Origin: Typha latifolia
Taxonomy: Eukaryota; Streptophyta; Magnoliopsida; Poales; Typhaceae
DNA: 64,000 nt
Direction of reading: 5' to 3'
Assembly: GCA_019914945.1 (NCBI GenBank)
Contig: CM034103.1
Span: 5,146,001-5,210,000, forward strand
The notes under the pieces were generated by a model that had not been told where the DNA came from, ran no database searches, and was given only the letters and a program-made list of their open reading frames with translations. The position numbers and the translations under genes are program-made. Shown here in pieces: positions 57,387 through 64,000 of the stretch (positions are counted from its first letter, which is position 1; each line of letters starts with the position of its first letter).

Positions 57387-58329
57387 CTCAGGCAACTCCC
57401 TCTCAACCTTGGAAATCCTATGGAAAGCCCTTGTTCTCCCCTTCAAGAACTTAAAACTCTTCCTCCCCATCATCCTCATCTTCCTCTCCTCCTCCGCCTT
57501 CTTCTCCATCCTCATCTTTATCCTCCCTCTCCTCACTTATCTAACTCTAAAGATCAATGAATTAGCTCTCACCACAGACCCCTCGAGCCCCGAGTTCGCC
57601 ATCCTCCTCGCCGCCTTCAAGAAAGATGTCACACGTCTCCTAGTAGATGAATCCATCAACGTCCTCGTCATGTTTATCATCAACTCTCTCCTCATGATCA
57701 TAACCTTGTACGCCACTATAACAACTTACCGCGGGAAGCTCTTCTCGCTCATCGAAGTTCTCATCATGGCAAAGAACAACATCAAAGGACCTATATTAAC
57801 GCAACTCTTCGTCGCCTTCTTGAATTCAACTTGTTTAGTTATCTTCATACTGCTCATCATCTTTGTTACTGTGCTCATCTCATGGAAGTCTGTAATTTTC
57901 TCCATCTTGCTAATCCTTATAATTATGTTGGTTCTCGGCTTGTTTCTATACTATAGTTTTGTGTGGTCATTGAGCATAGTGGTTTCGGTTGCGGAGATCG
58001 GCTGTTATGGACCAAAGGCGATTCACCGCTCCGCAGAACTAATCAAAGGAAGGAAGAAGCAAGGGTTTCTTCTATTTCTACTCATTACTGCCATCGGATT
58101 TGCTAAACAATACATTGCAAGTTTTTCTTTTACTCATGCTCCTAACTCTAAAGAAGCAATATTAGTGCTGTCTACGACCATTTTTGCTCTTGTAGCAAGG
58201 ACACTGGGTTTGTTCACCTTGGCAATACTGACAGTATTCTATTCTGAGAGCAAGAAGAGCCACGAAGATGGCTTTGTATATAGTAGCTTGTCTCTTTCTG
58301 ATGCTCATGTTGATAAAGAGTTACCTTAG
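57379..58329 (+). CDS. Multi-pass membrane protein, gene 4 of the array (intact)
   Basis: An uninterrupted single-exon frame of 316 codons, two fewer than gene 2. The product begins M-A-N-S-G-N-S-L-S-T-L-E and has the same six hydrophobic segments. The core V-A-E-I-G-C-Y-G-P-K-A-I-H-R-S is kept, as is the C-terminus V-Y-S-S-L-S-L-S-D. Differences from gene 2 are spread over the protein, for example Asn96-Val-Leu-Val at the second helix and Ser for Cys in Y-S-E-S-K-K-S-H near the end. Family assignment as for gene 2: plant PTHR33133-type, function unknown. The start is chosen by alignment with the three paralogues and the ATGGCT context. Confidence 0.85.
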   Translation: MANSGNSLSTLEILWKALVLPFKNLKLFLPIILIFLSSSAFFSILIFILPLLTYLTLKINELALTTDPSSPEFAILLAAFKKDVTRLLVDESINVLVMFIINSLLMIITLYATITTYRGKLFSLIEVLIMAKNNIKGPILTQLFVAFLNSTCLVIFILLIIFVTVLISWKSVIFSILLILIIMLVLGLFLYYSFVWSLSIVVSVAEIGCYGPKAIHRSAELIKGRKKQGFLLFLLITAIGFAKQYIASFSFTHAPNSKEAILVLSTTIFALVARTLGLFTLAILTVFYSESKKSHEDGFVYSSLSLSDAHVDKELP

Positions 58330-59689
58330 TTTTATGTTTCATCTCTTGTTGTAATACATAAGCTTGTTATATGATAGTGGTCACAATAATATGGTATGTT
58401 AATAAATCATCTCTTCCATAACTTTGTATCATTTAATTTTGAACCACGAATTTTTTTATATAAATTACTTACTCAGAATAACTGAATTCGTTGAACCAAA
58501 TACCGAAAAATATAACATGTTATAAATTTCTTAATAATATTGTCTATTACTAGTTGTCCATTGGCAATATTAAAACTATAAAAATAGCTTATTAATACTC
58601 AATATCTTCTTAATTATATATTACACTCTTATCCTTATCAACTCCTGTTTCTTATTATGAAGAGAAGAGATAGAAACAAGATTTATAGTTTGACTTGGCA
58701 AAACTTATTGATCATGATGTGTTAACCTAGTGGAGTATAAGTTGGAAATTCTCCAACTATGGGAGAAACCATTAATAACACATCCAAACAACTCTGTAAG
58801 GTCATTAATATTTGTCAATTATTGCTTGCATGGGAAGCAAAGAGAAATTTCCTGCTTGAATTTTGCTCATAAACCTACTTAAATATTAATGGCTGATTTA
58901 ATATGATGCAAGGCTTGTTTAGATTAGAATTTCTTGACCAAGGCCCCATGCAAATGACAAGTGATACCTTTGTCTGGATTTAGTCAAACCATCTGCACTG
59001 TTACTTTGTCGCCTTCCTTATATTCTCTAAATATTTCATCAAAACCTCAGAATTTTCTTTCTGACTTAAAATGCTTCAAAATAAATACTTGGTTATCTAA
59101 ATTGTTACTTGATAAGTGCTTAAGCAATGTAACCTTTGCTATCAAAAGAAAAACACAATTTTATATTTTCAGTCTACCTTTTCAAGTTCAACATTAAGTT
59201 ATGGTTAAAGTTTCTTAAAATTATAAATATACAGGTACAAAGAAATTCCTTCATATTTAAAATCCATACAACTACATGTAATATATTGGATTGCATTATA
59301 AGTCAACTGGTTATTTCTCAGAAGCTGTTATAAATTTTTTTCTTAACTCATTCAAATCCAATATGACAATAACTTTGTATATCCCTACCATATTGCTTTC
59401 AACTTGTATCAAGTAAAAAAAATACATTTGTTATATAGATTTGTGCACCATCTATCTCTACTTCTTGGCTCATAATGCTCAACGAGATCAATTAATAATA
59501 TATTTGGTTAAAGTATTTATTTGGTCTAGAATTAAGACTTACATTTTGTTGTTGTCTTCTCATACCAAGAAACAGTTCTTTTCGTAAATACGTAACTGTT
59601 CATTGTTTCTACTCTTATATATTTTACTCAGGTATGTGTGATATTTAAAAATTTTATATTTGATAATAAATTATTTTGATTTGTTTTCA
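58330..59689 (+). repeat. 3' flank of gene 4 with start of the LTR-like repeat
   Basis: It matches the flank of gene 2, including the 78-codon ORF copy at 58961-59197. From about 59330 it follows the LTR-like repeat, but only to ATATTTGATAATAAATTATT near 59670. Confidence 0.65.
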
Positions 59690-60440
59690 AATTAGTTGGT
59701 GTCTATATCATATATACAGTAACATTTTGAAGTCATTTATGCTAGAATAATAAAGATGTCGTGAAATTTTTTTTCAACGTCATGTATATAATTAATGTGC
59801 AAAGTTGGATTATATAAGCTTTCCGACCCATATAATATAATGTCCATTGGAGTTTATATTAGAAAAATATGACAGAAAAAATTGAATGAAAAATAATTTA
59901 TTATTGAAATTGACAAATTTAAATTTTAAACCTTCGAAATAATCAAATTTGAAGATACTCCTGAGATGTGAACTTGTAGAGAACTGAACAAACTTTCCAA
60001 CGCATATAAAATAACGTTGAACTGAAAAAACATATGACCAAAACAATGAATAAAAGTTAATTACGGTACTTATTATGAAATTATGTAGATATCTATAGAA
60101 TTATGTAGGTATCTATGAAATTATGTTGGTAGCAACTTAATTTTATTTTAACTATTAGTTATATTATTTAAATAAATTTGAAACCTCCAAAATGGTCAAA
60201 TTTAAAGATTCATTAGGGCTAATATTTTAGAGAATTAAATAAGCTTTTCAACACATATAAATTAATATCGATCGGAGTTCTTATGAGAAAGATATAAAAG
60301 AGTTAAAAAAATAAATTTTGTATTTAAAATTTGAAATTTGAAGATATTTATTTAGAGATGAAATTTTAAAAAATTAAATAAGTTTTCCAACGCATATAAA
60401 ATAATGTTGATCAAAGTTGATATTGGAAATATCCTAATGC
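59690..60440 (+). repeat. Degenerate tandem repeat (satellite-like), forward array B
   Basis: Similar to array A at 51181-51925, with matching internal blocks such as TTGGTAGCAAC and AAATAAATTTGAAACCTCC. Units are again defined by ATAAAATAATGTTGATC-like and TAAATAAGTTTTCCAACGC words. Confidence 0.6.
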
Positions 60441-60542
60441 TACTATAATAGGGAGAAGGACGAGGATGAGGACGAAGTGCTAAAAAAATATCCACCGCTC
60501 TCCCTCCAAAATACTCTATTTTTTATATATGAATGACGAAAA

Positions 60543-62490
60543 TAATGTGAACCGGTATAGGTCTGATCACATAATGAGGACATTGAGCTTGGTGGATCGA
60601 ATCTATTTATTTTTTATTGGTTCATGCTTATCTCTTATATAAGTCATTTAGACAAGTCTAGTTATGTTATATAAGCCTTTAAGGCAAGTCTAGCTATGTT
60701 AAGTAAGCTCTTAAGGCAAGTCTAGTTAAGTCATGTAAGGCTTTAAGGCAAGTTTAATTAATTTATGTAAGCTCATAAGGTAAGTCCTAAGTTGACTCGT
60801 GTAAATCTTTAGGGCTAGTCTGAATCTAGGAGTATAAATAAATTAATCATAAATGTTTATTTTTCTAGTAGTAGATCTAACTTAGAACAACAATTCAATC
60901 TCCAAACACTAGACATCATCACCTCCATGAGCAACCCTGCTTTACGGCCATCCAACTCCACCCTTGGTTGTCTACCACTCTCTGACAACCGCCGCAATGT
61001 TAGATATTTCTACTTTAGTACTATTCTAATATTTTCTCACTGTTTTATTTTTAACTTTTAACTCTATCTTCAAATTCATATAAAACTAAAGCCATTAGAA
61101 CCCTAGCTCACGAGGCTATCACCCAAAAAAAATATTATAATTTTCTTATGTCCAGACTGGTCCAAATCAAATTTGTAATAGTAGTATCACAGCCGACGTT
61201 CCTCGGTCGTTGGTGAAAACATGATCCAACACAAATCCAAGGGAAATTGCTGTCATGGAGGACTAAGAACTCATCTCCATACCAGCTTAGTCTTTTCCAA
61301 TGCCATCACCACCAACAGCCATTACCAACGATGAACCACAGGCGTGGGTGAAGATGATATTTAAAGTACTTTCAAATGAGTTGAAGGAGATGCAACCCTC
61401 CCTTAATATCTTAATCTAGGCCTTGGTAGAGGCCCTACTAGCCGCCCATTGCTACACATCATCGCCAACACCGCTAGCCATTGAGGAGCAAGTCGTCCCA
61501 TGGTAAGAAAATCCAACCCGAGAGTGAAGGAAGGTGCTAGTCCAAACCACGACTTCGACCCCACCTTCAATCGTAGTGGAGCTCATTATATCTTTACAGA
61601 TCGTCCCCACAGCTGCAACAATGCCAGAGCAACCCCCATTAGTGACTTTAGAGTCATATTCTTCAACCATAGTGGAAGCTAGGGCATGAAACATTAGTAT
61701 TCCATGGGCAGCAATACAAGCGCCTCTCCTCCGCCGCCATGTTCGACACGTTCCTTGGACCACCCATACCTGAGTCATGACCTAAACCGCATGCACTAAG
61801 ACTATGGCTCAAATCACTCATGGCTAGGATTTGGCCTTAGCCACCCAAGACTAGGACAAACTATGGGTTAAATAAGTGGGCCCTAAAGTAGAACCCATCA
61901 TGGGGCCCTCCTTCATGTGGTAGATCAGACCCACACGGAGATCGAAAATATGTAGTTTGAAAGCAACGGAAGGTATGGAAATCACCATGGACACTTTGAG
62001 GACAAGGTGGTTGAAACCGTGGAGGATTGATGCAAATTGGGTTAGGTCGAATCACATCATGAGGACATTGGACTCGATGGATCGAGTCTATTTATCTTTT
62101 AATTAATTTATGCTTATCTCTTGTGTAAGCCCTTAAATGAGTTCAGTTATGTCATGTAAGCACTTAAGGCAAGTCTAGTTAAGTCATATAAGCCACTAAG
62201 ATAAATCTAATTAAGTCATACAAGCTTCTAAGATAAGCCAATTAAATCATGTCAGCATGTAAGATAAGTTTTAGTTTGAGTCATGTAAGCCTTCAAGGCT
62301 AGTCATAGTAGAATTCATTATACCCGATCGTAATATATAAAGGGATTGAGCTTCTTTGTTTAAGCATCCAAGCATAGAATAAAGAATTAACAATTATATT
62401 TTAGCCTTTGACTATCTTAGGAGTAAGAGTAATATAATCTAAGAGTATAGGTAAATTAATCATAGTCATTTATTTTTCTAGGAGTATATT
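60543..62490 (+). mobile_element. Small LTR element (about 0.63-kb LTRs), 3' LTR interrupted
   Basis: 5' LTR 60543-61169, interior 61170-62027 and 3' LTR from 62028 to the gypsy insertion at 62491. The two LTRs share the GATCACATAATGAGGACATT-like start, the 32-bp repeats and the TTTATTTTTCTAGTAG-like end. A decayed primer site, TAGTATCACAGCC, lies at about 61181-61193. A purine-rich tract, AAACCGTGGAGGAT, precedes the 3' LTR. The interior gives only broken gag-like pieces (MPSPPTAITNDEPQAWVK at about 61300), so the element is non-autonomous or internally deleted. Confidence 0.65.
60640..60830. repeat. 32-bp tandem repeats in the LTR
   Basis: AAGGCAAGTCTAG-type cores recur at 60650, 60681, 60713, 60745 and 60777, spaced 31-32 bases. 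A homologous but more diverged run lies at 62118-62300 in the other LTR. Confidence 0.8.
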
Positions 62491-63214
62491 TGATACGATT
62501 CAGACTTCACCAATGTCGTCTGAGCATAGATTCATTTTAAGGGTGTCTTTGTTTCTTATTTTAATATTTAATTCCTAAGAAAATAAGTTTTCTGTAAGTC
62601 ACGTTCGAACGGGGGTGGAGTACATTCGAACACGGTTGTGAACGCGGTTGTGAACGCCTGTGTCACGTCTAGAGAGTGTGAATTGTGCATTCAAATGCCA
62701 CGTTCGAATGCGCCGTGAATGCCTGTATCGCGTTCGCAAATCCAGAGAAGAGCGAACTAGGTGCGTTCGAATGCGAGCGGGCGCGTTCGAACGCGGTCAG
62801 CGATAATGTATTGTTTAGGGTTAATTTTGAATTGTTTGGTTAGCCTCTAAAGGATGTGGATGGCAACCAGAGAGTCATTATTGAATAATTGAGTTTTGCC
62901 TTGCCTCCTTCGTCTTCTTCGCTCTCGTTCTCTCGATCCCTGGCGACGCCGCTTCTAACCTCCCTTGACCGGCCAATCACCCTAGTCCCTTAGGGTGGCC
63001 CTCTTCTTCCCCTTCTTCCAATCTATCCAACACTTGCCCTAACCCTTCCATCTATTATAACCCTTCCACCACCACTTTTCATTGGTGCCACCCTATTAAT
63101 ATGCCGGTCCACCCCCATCCACCATCATCTAGGATCTCGTGCCTCCATCCACGGATCCTAATTAGATCCCTTGGCGTTCATCCACTAATCAGATGATATC
63201 TCGAGATCATATCA
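62491..63214 (+). mobile_element. 5' LTR of a gypsy element that leaves the window
   Basis: It starts TGATACGATTCAG, like the chromovirus LTRs, and ends CATATCA beside a primer site. U3 contains GCGTTCGAACGCGG, GCGTTCGAATGC and GCGTTCGCAAATCC words (62600-62795). The segment TTGGTTAGCCTCTAAAGGATG near 62835 corresponds to the TATA region of the chromovirus LTRs. Confidence 0.72.
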
Positions 63215-63217
63215 AGC

Positions 63218-63229
63218 TGGTATCAGAGC
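63218..63229 (+). other. Primer-binding site of the right-hand gypsy element
   Basis: An exact TGGTATCAGAGC three bases after the LTR end. Confidence 0.85.
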
Positions 63230-63255
63230 CACCATTCCTCGGACACGCGCTTCTT

Positions 63256-64000
63256 ATGACGACAACCAGAGCCATGGCTGCACGGCGAGATGATGAAGAG
63301 ATTCTCCCAATAAAAGAGGAGGAAACAGTTGTGGGGACTGCCACCCGTGGAACCGCCCGATCTAATCAGAATACGGAAGAACCTAGTGGTCAAGCCGTGT
63401 TGGGGTCTCTTTTCAAACAAATGGCAATCAACAATCAGATGATGATGGAGATGATGTGGGAATTACGGGCGACAAGGGAAGCCATGGCGAATGGGAATGC
63501 ACCATTGACCCCACGACGCGATTCCACTCCCATGAACCCACCGCCATCGGTTCAGAATTCGCAACCACAAGAGCCGCTGCTGCCACCACCCTATGGGCAG
63601 AGGCAAGCAAGGATGGTTCCACCATGGCCAGTTGCAGGTGAACCCATCCGACGAGTAAACCACTATGGAGATCACCTTGGAGATCAAGATCCGTGGGCGG
63701 GTCAATATGATCCGGAACCACGACGAGTTAATCAAAACCGAATGAGGGATCATCAACCCTTCATGGTGCATCTTCCTCCGGTTAGACAAGGACTTGGACA
63801 TGATCCGGAATGAGACAACGATATCCGTAGACAAATCGTGCATCTCGAATTCCCCAAGTTCAAAGGTGGCGATCCGATCGATTGGCTGTATAGGGCGGAG
63901 CAATTTTTCGCTTACCAAGGTACGGCGGAAGAATACAAGGTGACGCTTGCGAGCTTCCACCTTGAAGATGCGGTGCTTCATTGGTTTCGAGCAGCCAATG
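63256..64000 (+). pseudogene. Gypsy gag with one in-frame TGA, cut by the window edge
   Basis: The first ATG after the primer site (63256) opens a frame starting M-T-T-T-R-A-M-A-A-R-R-D-D-E-E. It runs 185 codons to a TGA at 63811-63813, then continues in the same frame to the window end. After the TGA it reads FPKFKGGDPIDWLYRAEQFF, the conserved core of Ty3/gypsy gag, and then A-V-L-H-W-F. The N-terminal part is charged and then Pro-rich, as usual before the gag core. A single substitution explains the stop. An ORF call from 63193 would begin inside the LTR and is not favoured. Confidence 0.8.

Noticed and set aside
61452..61778. Overlapping ORFs in the interior of the small LTR element
   Set aside because: They have no recognisable domain, lie opposite a decayed gag-like region and are not conserved elsewhere in the window.

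Overview
The window looks like nuclear DNA of a flowering plant. It is AT-rich and full of LTR retrotransposons of plant type: a Ty1/copia Sirevirus-like family, Ty3/gypsy chromoviruses and a long-LTR element without coding capacity, all with primer-binding sites matching plant initiator tRNA-Met. It also holds a small tandem array of intronless plant membrane-protein genes. I cannot name the species. All calls come from reading the sequence; no database search was run.

Layout. 1-1053 is the 5' LTR and start of gag of a minus-strand retrotransposon that leaves the window. 1179-10000 is a complete but decayed Sirevirus-like copia element (minus) with the target duplication CACAC. 10239-15647 is a chromovirus (minus) cut off in its 5' LTR. 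About 15660-29717 is a long-LTR, non-coding element (minus). Its 3' LTR is split by a second chromovirus (plus, 16008-21366, target duplication GATCG/GATGG). 29718-30680 is a decayed gypsy pol fragment. A solo LTR follows at 30748-31532.

The only cellular genes I can support are four tandem paralogues on the plus strand, encoding six-helix membrane proteins that resemble the plant PTHR33133-type family. Gene 1 (33492-35982) is split by a 1.5-kb insertion. Gene 2 (39157-40113) is intact. Gene 3 (53773-54720) has one nonsense codon. Gene 4 (57379-58329) is intact. The duplicated unit includes about 1.1 kb upstream and about 1 kb downstream of each gene. A second Sirevirus-like copy (42622-50957), truncated at its 5' end, sits between genes 2 and 3. 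After gene 4 come a degenerate tandem repeat, a small LTR element (60543-62490) and a further gypsy element (62491 to the window end) inserted in that element's 3' LTR.

Most notable observations. (i) Clusters of GCGTTCGAACGC, GCGTTCACAA and GCGTTCGCA words occur in the U3 regions of copia and gypsy LTRs alike, upstream of the TATA box, and again ahead of an accessory ORF inside the copia elements. (ii) The two chromoviruses share the same loss of the integrase core and the same Asp-to-Asn change at a reverse-transcriptase catalytic position, so the defective form itself seems to have been mobilised. (iii) The copia elements carry an extra ORF, downstream of pol, that resembles the 'putative plant transposon protein' domain. 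(iv) The gene array shows duplication, decay, an inversion and insertions for which empty-site paralogues lie in the same window.
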